Part shown: one piece after another, positions 30,599-38,843 of the stretch
Position numbering within the stretch: the first letter of the stretch is position 1
Layout of the letters: every line of letters starts with the position of its first letter
Origin: JBDFMH01 sp047238125
Lineage (GTDB): Bacteria > Pseudomonadota > Alphaproteobacteria > Sphingomonadales > Sphingomonadaceae
Direction of reading: 5' to 3'
DNA: 64,000 nucleotides
Assembly: GCF_047238125.1 (NCBI RefSeq)
Contig: NZ_JBDFMH010000001.1
Coordinates: forward strand, 3,100,001-3,164,000
Notes under the pieces: generated by a model
The model's database searches: none
Told to the model about the DNA's origin: nothing
What the model saw: only the letters and a program-made list of their open reading frames with translations
Made by a program: the position numbers and the translations under genes

Positions 30599-32161
30599 TC
30601 AGCCGGCGTCGGATGCGGGCACGACCGGGATCACGATCTCGAACCGGCCCGCATCGGCATCCCGTGCGAGCTTGGCGCGGAGCTGGCGCGACAGGCCTTC
30701 GACGACGCGGTCGAACCGATCCAGCGAGGCGTGGGCTCGACAGGCTTCGCTTGCCAATCCGGGTGCCGAGATGATCAGCGCCATCCGAGATTCGGTATCG
30801 GTCGGCATCATCGCGATCGCGATCCGCCCACCCGGATCACAACTCATCGCGAGCTCCACGATCTCGGTGATCAGGAACGCGACCGGCACCGCAACGTCCT
30901 GCGTGACGGAAGCCGAGGCGATGTCGAGCGTGATCACCAGCTGGCTCGCCTCCTGCGGTGCGGTCGCGCGTAGGTTGGCGGCAAGTTCGCCCACCAGTGC
31001 GCGCAGACCTACGCCACGATTTTCCTCGAGCTCGGCAAAATGGTTGCGGTGGACGACCGCGAGCGCATCGACGCGGCGTTGGATCGAAGCATAGGCCGCG
31101 GCGACATCGGGCTTGTCGACCCCGCGCGCGTGCAGGTTGATCAAGCTGGAGACGACCTGAAGATTATTCTTCACGCGGTGATGCACTTCGCGGGTGAGTT
31201 TAGTCTGGCGGGCGAGGCCTGCTTCCAGCTCGCGCTCGTGCCCAGCCACGCGCTCGGTCATCGCGATGAAGGACTGGCCGAGCGCGCGCAGTTCATGCGC
31301 CGGCGTACGGCTGAGCGGCAGGCGCAGTTCGTCCCCACCCGGTTCGTAGCGCGCGATCGCATAGTTCATGCGCAGCAGCGGCCGGATGATCAGGCGATCG
31401 ACCACGAACCAGCCGATCAACGCGGCGGCAAGCCACATCGTGAGCGGCAGGATCGCGATCAGCAGTTCGACCGCAGTGATCGGCGTCGCCGCGACGGTCA
31501 ATTGCAGCGCGACATCACTGTCAGTGACCGGCGCTGTGACCACGAGATGGCGGCGCAGCAGTCGCGGCGCTTCCTCGCGGCCCAGGCCGATCCTTCCATC
31601 CGGGCTGACCAGCGCCAGGCTGTGGCGCGCGGTCAGTGCAAGCGGGCGACTGATATCGGCCAGTGTCTTCAGCGGAAACTCGCCGATCGCGAACATGCCG
31701 TCCGCGCCGCCGCTGGCCTCGAAGCGCAGCCGGCTTTCGGCAGGCAACAGCTGCACGTCTGTGGTGAATCGCTGGACGGGCGGGGTGGCCACCGCGTCCG
31801 ACAGCCCATCGGTCGCGCAAACAAGCGCGCCGGATCGATCGAACAATGCATAGTCCACTGCGAAGCGTTGCGCAGTGGATAGCGCGGTGAGAGCCCCGGT
31901 GCACTGCGCCGCATCGAGCGGCGCACTCGACCGCGCCATGATCTGCTGCAACAGCAACGACTGCCGCGCGATCGCCATGCTGAGCTGCGATGCGCCCTGC
32001 GCGGCGACGGCATGCGCCTCGCCTTCCCGGATGCGGGAATTGGTCTCCACCGATTCGATCGAAGCGAACAGCGCGATGAGACCGAGCGGCAGCAGCGCCG
32101 CCGTCAGGATGAGCAGCATCTTCAGGCCGGTCGGCAAGCGATTCAGGCCGGATCGGATCAT
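30599..32161 (-). CDS. phyP: PhyP-like HisKA_2 histidine kinase homologue with degenerate ATP-binding domain
   Basis: 520 residues. Two membrane helices (about 14-34 and 231-256) flank an extracytoplasmic sensor region of roughly 195 residues; a short linker leads to the HisKA_2 H-box EVHHRVKNNLQVVSSLINLHARG (about 325-347). The catalytic domain lacks its key motifs: the N-box Asn is missing (ITEIVELAMSCDPGG where ELVTNALKHA is usual), the G1 Asp is gone (IISAPGLAS for VADDGVG), and the G2 GLGL is absent. ATP hydrolysis is therefore unlikely. In Sphingomonas the gene next to nepR/phyR/ecfG encodes PhyP, described as a negative regulator that dephosphorylates PhyR; this fits that role. The symbol is by context and architecture. 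Confidence 0.8.
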   Translation of the reverse strand: MIRSGLNRLPTGLKMLLILTAALLPLGLIALFASIESVETNSRIREGEAHAVAAQGASQLSMAIARQSLLLQQIMARSSAPLDAAQCTGALTALSTAQRFAVDYALFDRSGALVCATDGLSDAVATPPVQRFTTDVQLLPAESRLRFEASGGADGMFAIGEFPLKTLADISRPLALTARHSLALVSPDGRIGLGREEAPRLLRRHLVVTAPVTDSDVALQLTVAATPITAVELLIAILPLTMWLAAALIGWFVVDRLIIRPLLRMNYAIARYEPGGDELRLPLSRTPAHELRALGQSFIAMTERVAGHERELEAGLARQTKLTREVHHRVKNNLQVVSSLINLHARGVDKPDVAAAYASIQRRVDALAVVHRNHFAELEENRGVGLRALVGELAANLRATAPQEASQLVITLDIASASVTQDVAVPVAFLITEIVELAMSCDPGGRIAIAMMPTDTESRMALIISAPGLASEACRAHASLDRFDRVVEGLSRQLRAKLARDADAGRFEIVIPVVPASDAG

Positions 32162-32240
32162 CGCCGGTCCGATCTGCTGCTGGGCGCCATCGTCATTTCC
32201 CGAAGAACGCGCCCGATCCGGCGCGGGGGCGGGTGAAGGA

Positions 32241-32393
32241 TCAGTTCAGTTTGCCGAGCAGATCGAGCATGTCCGCCGGAATGTCCTCGCGAACCGTTTC
32301 CTGCCAGACGCTGCGCAGCGCGCTGCCGACATTGGCGTCGCCCTTGGCCTTGCCTGATCGCGATGTGCCTTGGGCACGCGGGCCGGACGGCAT
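32241..32393 (-). CDS. nepR: Anti-sigma factor NepR
   Basis: 50 residues. ATG at 32393 follows AGGGAAAAG. After a polar N-terminus (MPSGPRAQGTSRSGKAKG) comes the NepR core NVGSALRSVWQETVREDIPADMLDLLGKLN, in which two short helices bind either sigma-EcfG or phosphorylated PhyR. NepR holds EcfG inactive until PhyR sequesters it. It is divergent from phyR and 79 bases upstream of the PhyP-like gene on the same strand, so the two may be co-transcribed. Confidence 0.9.
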   Translation of the reverse strand: MPSGPRAQGTSRSGKAKGDANVGSALRSVWQETVREDIPADMLDLLGKLN

Positions 32394-32717
32394 TTTCTTT
32401 TCCCTGTCGTCGGCAGCCAAGTGCCCGTCCCCTTGCTCAAACGTCACACGGTCGCGACCGAAAACACCGCCCCTGCCGATCCGCTCCTTGCGGCCGACAT
32501 GATCCGGCAATCCCTTTGCTTCGGACAATTTACCCCCCAAGCGCGACCTCGGGATAAATTGCCCTCGCGGGCATGGAAACAAAAAACTGGGACGATTGTT
32601 CCAGCTTCGACGCGGTATCAGAATGCTTGTTTTCCGGGCCGCGCGGGGGGCATGAGGGGCACGATGGCACCTCGCGAACATCCCGTGCGGCGCTACTCTC
32701 GAACGTGAAGGACCAAC
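32394..32717. promoter_or_regulatory. nepR-phyR divergent regulatory region
   Basis: 324 bases without a credible gene between the divergent nepR and phyR. It must contain both promoters. A near-match to the EcfG consensus toward nepR is GGAAC (32602-32598, minus), 16 bases, TGTT (32581-32578). On the plus strand the same stretch reads GGAAAC ... TGTT, so the block is partly palindromic. No exact GGAAC-N16/17-CGTT toward phyR was found. Confidence 0.45.
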
Positions 32718-33512
32718 ATGTCGCTCGGCCAGGAACTCGCCCCCCACCTTCCCTTCCTGCGCCGCTATGCGCGGGCCCTGACGGGCAGCCAGGCCCATGG
32801 CGACGCCTATGTGCGTGCTGCGCTCGAGGCGATCGTGGCCGCGCCGGGCGATTTTCCCCGCGATGTCGATGCGCGCCTGGGCTTGTATCGCACCTTCCAG
32901 CGCATCTGGGCCTCCGCTGATGACGGCGTGAATGCCGATGTCGAGCGGGACGACGATGCCGAGGGGATCGCGCGCGCGCGGCTCGCCCAGATCACGCCAC
33001 TGTCCCGCCAGGCGCTGCTACTGACCGCTATGGAAGGTTTCACGCCCGAAGATGCCGGCTATCTGATCGACGTGGGCGCCGATGAGGTGGAAGCGTTGGT
33101 CACCGACGCGCTGGCCGAGATCGAGCGACAGACCCGCGCCAGCGTGCTGATCATCGAAGACGAGCCGATCATTGCCATGGATCTCGAGACGATCGTGCGT
33201 GACCTAGGCCATTCGGTGACCGGCGTGGCCGTGACGCGCGACGAGGCGGTGGCGCAAGCGCTGGCCGATCGCCCCGGCCTGGTTCTGGCCGATATCCAGC
33301 TGGCCGACGACAGTTCGGGCATCGATGCGGTAAAAGACATCCTGGCCGAATTCTCGGTGCCGGTGATCTTCATTACCGCTTTCCCCGAACGGCTGCTGAC
33401 GGGCGAGCGACCCGAGCCCACCTTCCTGATCACCAAACCGTTCCAGCGATCGACTGTGAAGGCCGCGATCAGCCAGGCATTGTTCTTTGATTCCACGACC
33501 ATCCCGGCCTGA
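32718..33512 (+). CDS. phyR: General stress response regulator PhyR (anti-anti-sigma factor)
   Basis: 264 residues. The N-terminal half (1-135) is a sigma-factor-like domain that mimics EcfG (LGQELAPHLPFLRRYARALTGS ... ITPLSRQALLLTAMEGFTPEDAGYLI ... EVEALVTDALAEIERQ). The C-terminal half is a receiver domain (142-258): acidic pocket IIEDEPIIAMDLE, phosphoacceptor Asp192 in LVLADIQLADDS, conserved Lys240 in FLITKPF. Phosphorylated PhyR binds NepR and frees EcfG. The order nepR/phyR/ecfG is typical of the alphaproteobacterial general stress locus. Confidence 0.95.
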   Translation: MSLGQELAPHLPFLRRYARALTGSQAHGDAYVRAALEAIVAAPGDFPRDVDARLGLYRTFQRIWASADDGVNADVERDDDAEGIARARLAQITPLSRQALLLTAMEGFTPEDAGYLIDVGADEVEALVTDALAEIERQTRASVLIIEDEPIIAMDLETIVRDLGHSVTGVAVTRDEAVAQALADRPGLVLADIQLADDSSGIDAVKDILAEFSVPVIFITAFPERLLTGERPEPTFLITKPFQRSTVKAAISQALFFDSTTIPA

Positions 33513-33530
33513 GGCGACGGCCGCCGCGAT

Positions 33531-33555
33531 GGAACCACCCTTCCATCGCGGCGTT
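33531..33555 (+). promoter_or_regulatory. Perfect EcfG promoter upstream of the small membrane protein and ecfG
   Basis: GGAAC (33531-33535), 16-base spacer, CGTT (33552-33555): an exact EcfG-type promoter, 19 bases past the phyR stop. The next start codon is 36 bases downstream (33591). It predicts that the small membrane gene, and by read-through ecfG, belong to the EcfG regulon. Confidence 0.72.
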
Positions 33556-33590
33556 GCCCCGTAACGAATATTCAAAGGGGCGGCGGTCGC

Positions 33591-33734
33591 ATGGACAAGC
33601 AGAACGAAGAAGTTCACGTCAGCACGGAGGAAGCCCGCGCCGGTTCCACTCCGCACATGACCCGTTATATCCTGTCGATCTCGCTCGTGCTGATCGTCGT
33701 GCTGTTCCTGGCGCTGTTGCTGTTCTACCGCTGA
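33591..33734 (+). CDS. Small single-pass membrane protein in the stress locus
   Basis: 47 residues; ATG at 33591 with AAAGGGG 7-8 bases upstream. The N-terminal half is polar and acidic (MDKQNEEVHVSTEEARAG), the C-terminal half a membrane helix (YILSISLVLIVVLFLALLLF). No family named. An exact EcfG promoter lies directly upstream. It could act in envelope stress or in tuning the membrane-bound PhyP-like protein next door, but that is inference. Confidence 0.75.
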   Translation: MDKQNEEVHVSTEEARAGSTPHMTRYILSISLVLIVVLFLALLLFYR

Positions 33735-33827
33735 CGCCAGTCTAACCGCGACGGGCATCGCATTTTGCGAGCCGGCACCCTATTGTAGCGTTGCGGGCAT
33801 GGTCCCCGGCGGGAGATTCCGAACCAC

Positions 33828-34472
33828 ATGACCGATGAAGCAACCCGCGGGGACGACGACGCGCACGACGTGCCGCCCGCGGAGCACGTCCCGCTCAACG
33901 ACGAGGATTTCAAGAGCGAACTGGCGCGCGTCATTCCGCATCTGCGCGCTTTCGGCCGCTCGCTGTCCGGCAATCGCGATCTCGCCGATGATCTTGTGCA
34001 GGAAACGCTGCTGAAGGCCTGGGCCGCGCGCAAGCGTTTCCAGGCCGGTACAAACATGCGCGCCTGGACTTTCATCATCCTGCGCAACCTGTTCCTCAGC
34101 CAGATGCGGCGCGCGCGTTTCAAGGGCGAATGGGACGAACTGACCGCCGCAAAGATCCTCGCGGCGCCTGCGAGCCAGGATCGCCATGTCGAGCTTGGTG
34201 ACATGCAGCGCGCGCTGATGCATCTGCCGCAGCCGCAGCGCGAAGCGCTGATTCTGGTCGGCGCGGGCGGGTTCGCCTATGAGGAGGCTGCCGAGATCTG
34301 CGGCTGCGCGGTCGGCACCATCAAGAGCCGGGTGGCGCGCGGCCGCGTCGCGCTGGAACAGTTGATGAGCGAAGGCAAACTGCCATCGCGCCGCGATCAC
34401 GAGACCGTGGCGGGCAAGACCGCGCTGCAGCAGATCATGGGTGAGGTCGACGAACTGGCGAAGCAGCGATAG
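33828..34472 (+). CDS. ecfG: General stress ECF sigma factor EcfG
   Basis: 214 residues. Sigma region 2 is FKSELARVIPHLRAFGRSLSGNRDLADDLVQETLLKAWAARKRFQAGTNMRAWTFIILRNLFLSQMRR (key parts LADDLVQETLLKAW and NMRAWTFIILRN); region 4 is LPQPQREALILVGAGGFAYEEAAEICGCAVGTIKSRVARGR. ECF15/EcfG group by similarity and by its place beside phyR/nepR. An acidic N-terminal extension of about 25 residues is usual for the group. It recognises GGAAC-N16/17-CGTT promoters, two exact copies of which lie in this island. Confidence 0.94.
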   Translation: MTDEATRGDDDAHDVPPAEHVPLNDEDFKSELARVIPHLRAFGRSLSGNRDLADDLVQETLLKAWAARKRFQAGTNMRAWTFIILRNLFLSQMRRARFKGEWDELTAAKILAAPASQDRHVELGDMQRALMHLPQPQREALILVGAGGFAYEEAAEICGCAVGTIKSRVARGRVALEQLMSEGKLPSRRDHETVAGKTALQQIMGEVDELAKQR

Positions 34473-34508
34473 CGTAGATTGCAGCGTCCGCGGCGCGGGA
34501 AGGACGGA

Positions 34509-34697
34509 TCAGTACGTCTTGCGATCCAGATCGTTCAGCAGTTCGCCGATCGCGGCAGGCATATCCGCCGTGCGAGGCACAAATGCCTGTTTCAGCGCAA
34601 AGCCCACGCCCTCACGCACGGGCGGTACCACGGTCACCGTCTTCGGCTGGCTGGCCGTGGGGCGCGCCTGCTGGTTATGATGAGTCCGAATGTCCAT
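34509..34697 (-). CDS. Small hypothetical protein
   Basis: 62 residues from ATG 34697 (a GTG at 34712 would add 5). Unrecognised, soluble and without a signal peptide; PKTVTVVPPVREGVGFALKQ and ADMPAAIGELLNDLDRKTY give an amphipathic C-terminal half. It stands alone between ecfG and the divergent glnE. A GCAAC-N16-CGTT element (CGTT at 34709-34706) is one base off the EcfG consensus and would make an almost leaderless mRNA; this is speculative. Confidence 0.5.
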   Translation of the reverse strand: MDIRTHHNQQARPTASQPKTVTVVPPVREGVGFALKQAFVPRTADMPAAIGELLNDLDRKTY

Positions 34698-34770
34698 ATC
34701 CGCCGAACGCACGACCGCGGGGTGGGTTGCTTCAGATCAAGTCCGTTCCGCAACTCTTTGTGACTGTGGC

Positions 34771-37467
34771 ATGACGACCACCGCCTATTCCGGCGCGCTG
34801 GATCGCATTGACCGCCATTCGCCGTTCCTGCGCGGCTTGGCACAACGCCGATCGGACCTGATCGCGGTGCTGGACGATGCGGGGCTGGAAGCGGCGTTGC
34901 GGGCGGCGCGCGAGTCCGACGACGGCAGCGCCGCGAGCGTTGCCCATGCGCTGCGCCGCGAGAAGCAGGGGATCGCGCTGCTGACGGCGCTGGCCGACCT
35001 GTCCGGCACGGTGCCGCTGGAAACAGTAGTCGCCAAGCTGTCCGATTTCGCAGACCGCGCGCTCGACCGCGCACTGGCTGCGGCGATCGGCGAGCGCACG
35101 CCGGGCGAGCCGGTCCGCGGCTTCACCATCCTCGCGCTGGGCAAGCATGGCAGCCGCGAGCTCAACTATTCATCCGATGTCGATCCGATCCTGATCTTTG
35201 ATCCCGACACGCTGCCGCGGCGGGCCCGCGAGGAGCCGGTCGAGGCGGCCGTGCGGATCGCGCGACGGCTGGTCGAACTGATGCAGGCACGCGACGGGGA
35301 CGGCTATGTGTTCCGCGTCGATCTGCGGCTCCGGCCGTCTCCCGAGGCCACACCGCTGGCGCTGCCGTACGAAGCCGCGCTTGGCTATTACGAATTGATG
35401 GCGCTGCCTTGGGAGCGTGCCGCCTTCATCCGGGCGCGCACCGCGGCGGGTGATCGCACGCTTGGCGACCTGTTCCTTGGCGCGATGCGGCCGTTCGTAT
35501 GGCGCCGGTCGCTCGACTTCGGAGCGGTCGGGGAGATCCGGGGTATCTCGCGCCGGATTCGCGATCATCATGCGCAGGGGCAGCGTTTCGGCCCGGGCTA
35601 TGATCTGAAGCGCGGCCGCGGCGGCATTCGTGAGATCGAATTCTTTGCGCAGATCCACCAGCTGATTCATGGCGGGCGCGAAGCCGCGCTGCGCGCGCCG
35701 GCGACGCTGGATGCGCTGGCGGCGCTGGCGGCGGCGGGGCGGATCGACCCCGCGGAGGCGGACGGGCTTGCCGAGGCCTATCGGCTGCTGCGCACGATCG
35801 AGCATCGCTTGCAGATGGTGGCCGACCAGCAGACCCACAGCCTGCCGCGCGATCCGACCGCACTGGAGAACGTGGCGCAGCTGCACGGGCTGGTCGATGG
35901 CGCCGCGCTGTTGAACCTGCTGGCGCCATACGTCGAGCAGGTCGGCGCGATCTATGACGCGCTGGACGGCGAGGGCCAGGGCGGGCTTTCGGCCGACGCG
36001 GCCCTGCTGGATGATACGCTGGCTGCTGCCGGCTTCCCCGATCCGCCGGCGGCGCGCGCGCGGATCGAGGAATGGCGCAGCGGCAAGCATCGCGCGATCC
36101 GCACCCCGGCCGCGCGCGATGCACTGGAAGCGGTGCTGCCGGGCTTGATCGCGGCGCTGGGCCGCGCGCAGGAGCCGCAGACCGCGCTGCTGCGATTCGA
36201 TGCGATGGTGGCGGGGCTGCCGACCGCGATCAATCTGTTCCGGCTGCTCGAAGCGCGGCCCGGGCTGGCGCGGCTGCTGGCGGATATCCTGGCGCATGCG
36301 CCGGCGCTCGCGCAGCAGTTGGGACGCGCGCCGGCGCTGCTCGACGGATTGATCGATGCCACGGCGCTGGCACCGCCGCCGGATACGGCCACGCTGATCG
36401 CGGATTTCGGCGCGCGCGAGGTGGGCGACGACTATCAGGCGCTGCTCGATCGGGTGCGGCAGAAAGTGGGCGAGCGCCGCTTCGCGCTGGGCACCCAATT
36501 GGTGGCAGGCAGCACCGATCCACTGGATGTGGCGGCAGGTTATGCGCGCGTTGCCGAGGCTGCGATCGAAACGCTGGCGCAGGCGACCATCGCCGAGTTC
36601 GAGGCTGCCCATGGTCGCGTGCCGGGCGGCGAGTTGGCGATCCTGGCGCTGGGCCGGCTGGGCGGGGCCGCTTTGACCCATGCGTCGGACCTCGATCTGA
36701 TCTATCTCTTTACGGGCGACCATCTGACCGAATCCGATGGCCGTCGGCCGCTTGGCGCGACGCTCTATTTCAATCGCCTGGCGCAGCGCGTGACCGCGGC
36801 GCTGAGCGTGCCGACCGCGGCCGGGCCCCTCTACGAAGTCGATACGCGGCTGCGGCCATCGGGTGCGCAGGGGCTGCTGGCAGTCTCGGTCGCGAGTTTC
36901 GCCCAGTATCAGCGCGAAAACGCCTGGACCTGGGAGCATATGGCGTTGACTCGCGCGCGGCCCGTGTTCGGATCGGCGGCGGCGCGGGCCGATGTCGCGG
37001 ATGTGATCGCCGCCACGCTGGGCGCGGAACGCGATCCGGTCGCGCTGGTGGCCGATGCCTGCCGGATGCGACGCGAGATCGCGCAGCACAAGCCGGCGGC
37101 CGGGCCGTTCGATGTGAAGCTGATCGCCGGCGGACTGGTCGATTGCGAATTCGCGGTCCATAGCCTGCAACTGCGTCACCGCGTCGGTTTCGACCCGCGG
37201 TTGCGGCGGGCGATGCGGATGCTGGCGGATGCCGGGCTGCTGGACGAAGCGATGATCGACGCGCACGCGCTGATGACGCGTTTGCTCGTGACGTTGCGAC
37301 TGGTGAGCCCGTCGTCCGACGCGCCGCCGGAAGCATCGCGTGAGCTGGTGGCGCGGGCGTGCCGGCAGCCGGACTGGGCGGCGTTGACGGCAGCTTATGG
37401 CGCGGCCCGCAGCGTCGTTGCCGGCGAATGGGCGCGGATCGCAGGATGCGAAGAAGAGGGACGATGA
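34771..37467 (+). CDS. glnE: Bifunctional glutamine synthetase adenylyltransferase/adenylyl-removing enzyme GlnE
   Basis: 898 residues. Controls glutamine synthetase by adenylylation and phosphorolytic deadenylylation. Two nucleotidyltransferase domains are visible: the first with GKHGSRELNYSSDVDPILIF (about residues 120-140), the second with LGRLGGAALTHASDLDLIYLF (about 627-650), each followed by the RLRP block (VDLRLRPSPEATPL; VDTRLRPSGAQGLL). ATG at 34771 gives the normal N-terminus; a longer reading from 34690 is not supported by homology. The stop overlaps the bcp start (ATGA). Confidence 0.95.
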   Translation: MTTTAYSGALDRIDRHSPFLRGLAQRRSDLIAVLDDAGLEAALRAARESDDGSAASVAHALRREKQGIALLTALADLSGTVPLETVVAKLSDFADRALDRALAAAIGERTPGEPVRGFTILALGKHGSRELNYSSDVDPILIFDPDTLPRRAREEPVEAAVRIARRLVELMQARDGDGYVFRVDLRLRPSPEATPLALPYEAALGYYELMALPWERAAFIRARTAAGDRTLGDLFLGAMRPFVWRRSLDFGAVGEIRGISRRIRDHHAQGQRFGPGYDLKRGRGGIREIEFFAQIHQLIHGGREAALRAPATLDALAALAAAGRIDPAEADGLAEAYRLLRTIEHRLQMVADQQTHSLPRDPTALENVAQLHGLVDGAALLNLLAPYVEQVGAIYDALDGEGQGGLSADAALLDDTLAAAGFPDPPAARARIEEWRSGKHRAIRTPAARDALEAVLPGLIAALGRAQEPQTALLRFDAMVAGLPTAINLFRLLEARPGLARLLADILAHAPALAQQLGRAPALLDGLIDATALAPPPDTATLIADFGAREVGDDYQALLDRVRQKVGERRFALGTQLVAGSTDPLDVAAGYARVAEAAIETLAQATIAEFEAAHGRVPGGELAILALGRLGGAALTHASDLDLIYLFTGDHLTESDGRRPLGATLYFNRLAQRVTAALSVPTAAGPLYEVDTRLRPSGAQGLLAVSVASFAQYQRENAWTWEHMALTRARPVFGSAAARADVADVIAATLGAERDPVALVADACRMRREIAQHKPAAGPFDVKLIAGGLVDCEFAVHSLQLRHRVGFDPRLRRAMRMLADAGLLDEAMIDAHALMTRLLVTLRLVSPSSDAPPEASRELVARACRQPDWAALTAAYGAARSVVAGEWARIAGCEEEGR

Positions 37468-37934
37468 CGATGGGACAGCCAGGCGAGACGATGCCCGATG
37501 CGGTGCTGGAGACGCCCGACGGCGGCAGCATCGGCCTGTCCGAACTGCGCCGACCGCTGGTCGTCTACTTCTATCCGAAGGACGATACGCCCGGATGCAC
37601 GCGCGAGGCGCAGGATTTTTCTTCGCTGAAGGCGGCGTTCGACATGGCAGGCGTGTCGGTGATCGGCATCTCGCGCGATCCCGCGAAGAAGAAGGCCAAG
37701 TTCATCGACAAATATGATCTGAAGGTACCGCTGGCCACGGATCCCGGCGCGCTGTCGGATGCGCTCGGGGTCTGGGGTGAGAAATCGATGTATGGCCGCA
37801 CCTATATGGGGATGGAGCGGACGACCTTCCTGGTCGCTGCCGACGGCACGATTGCCCAGGCATGGCGCAAAGTGAAGGTGCCCGGCCATGCGGAAGCGGT
37901 GCTCGCAGCGGCCCGGGCGCTCGGCGATGGCTGA
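37464..37934 (+). CDS. bcp: Thioredoxin-dependent peroxiredoxin, BCP/PrxQ type
   Basis: 156 residues. Reduces hydroperoxides. The peroxidatic cysteine is in VVYFYPKDDTPGCTREAQDF; the resolving cysteine usually five residues later in BCP (GCTxEAC) is Gln here, and the protein has no other cysteine, so it is a 1-Cys form. GISRDPAKKKAKFIDKYDL and YMGMERTTFLVAADG are further BCP marks. ATG overlaps the glnE stop and the gene is followed by an 8-base overlap with the ferritin-like gene. Confidence 0.92.
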   Translation: MTMGQPGETMPDAVLETPDGGSIGLSELRRPLVVYFYPKDDTPGCTREAQDFSSLKAAFDMAGVSVIGISRDPAKKKAKFIDKYDLKVPLATDPGALSDALGVWGEKSMYGRTYMGMERTTFLVAADGTIAQAWRKVKVPGHAEAVLAAARALGDG

Positions 37935-38721
37935 GACGAGTGCCGGGGCGGCGCTGCGCGTGCTGAACGCCGCCGCCCCGCGCGACAAGATCATGGCCGC
38001 ACGCACGGCAGCGCGCGCATGGCGGCTGGGCCGGCTGGTCCAGACCTGCGACGTGGCAATGCCCGATCGGCCGGCGCGTCCGGCCCGGCCGGAACTGCTG
38101 CCCCCGTCGCGGATGCCGAAGCGGGGCCGCGGCGGCAGCGATCGCACCCGGATCGCGCTGCTCCACGCGCTGGCGCATATCGAATTCGCCGCGATCGACC
38201 TGGCGTTCGATTTGATCGGGCGGTTCGGCGATCGCTTCCCGCGCGCCTTTCTGGACGACTGGTTCAAGGTGGGCGCGGAAGAAGCGATGCATTTCGCGCT
38301 GCTGTCGCGCCGGCTCGAATCGCTCGGTTCCTATTATGGTGCATTGCCGGCGCACGACGGGCTGTGGGAAGCCGCGGCCGAGACTGCACATGATCCGATC
38401 GCTCGGCTCGCGGTGGTACCGATGGTGCTGGAAGCGCGCGGGCTGGATGTGACACCGGTGATGATCGCCCGGTTCGAAAGCGTGGGCGATACCCGTTCCG
38501 CACGCATCCTGACGCGGATCGCGTCGGATGAGATCGGGCATGTGGCGGCGGGCGTACGCTGGTTCGAGCATCTTTGTGCAGCGCAGCGATTCGACCCAGG
38601 ATCACATTGGAAGATGATGGTACGGCGTCATTTCCGGGGCGCGATTAAGCCACCGTTCAACGACTCGGCGCGGCAGTCAGCCGGTCTACCCCGTGATCTT
38701 TACCATGCGCTTGCCGATTGA
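37927..38721 (+). CDS. Ferritin-like domain protein (DUF455 family)
   Basis: 264 residues. A di-metal helical bundle protein: HALAHIEFAAIDLAFDLIGRF and KVGAEEAMHFALLSRRLESLGSYYGAL provide E-x2-H-type ligands, and VVPMVLEARGLDVTPVMIARF plus IASDEIGHVAAGVRWFEHL the other pair. Function of the family is not established. The ATG at 37927 overlaps the bcp stop, which makes glnE-bcp-this gene an operon and hints at oxidative stress or metal handling. Confidence 0.85.
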   Translation: MAETSAGAALRVLNAAAPRDKIMAARTAARAWRLGRLVQTCDVAMPDRPARPARPELLPPSRMPKRGRGGSDRTRIALLHALAHIEFAAIDLAFDLIGRFGDRFPRAFLDDWFKVGAEEAMHFALLSRRLESLGSYYGALPAHDGLWEAAAETAHDPIARLAVVPMVLEARGLDVTPVMIARFESVGDTRSARILTRIASDEIGHVAAGVRWFEHLCAAQRFDPGSHWKMMVRRHFRGAIKPPFNDSARQSAGLPRDLYHALAD

Positions 38722-38741
38722 GCGAAGCTGACGAATGAAGA

Positions 38742-38775
38742 GCCCCGTCGTCTGCGGGAGGGGCAAATCCTTTTG
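38742..38775 (+). terminator. Possible terminator after the glnE operon
   Basis: GCCCC (38742-38746) pairs with GGGGC (38760-38764), with extra G-C pairs inside, and AAATCCTTTT follows. The stem is short, so confidence is limited. Confidence 0.4.
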
Positions 38776-38843
38776 GCGACACCACGATAAACCGCTGCGA
38801 AGGCCGCAAAGGCCGCGCGGCTCAAGGTCGCCGGGGTTACTTG

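Noticed and set aside
35170..37266. Very long minus-strand open frame antisense to glnE
   Set aside because: Its composition (Arg, Gln, His, Ala-rich, no family features) is what GC-rich coding sequence gives on the opposite strand; glnE on the other strand is fully supported by motifs.
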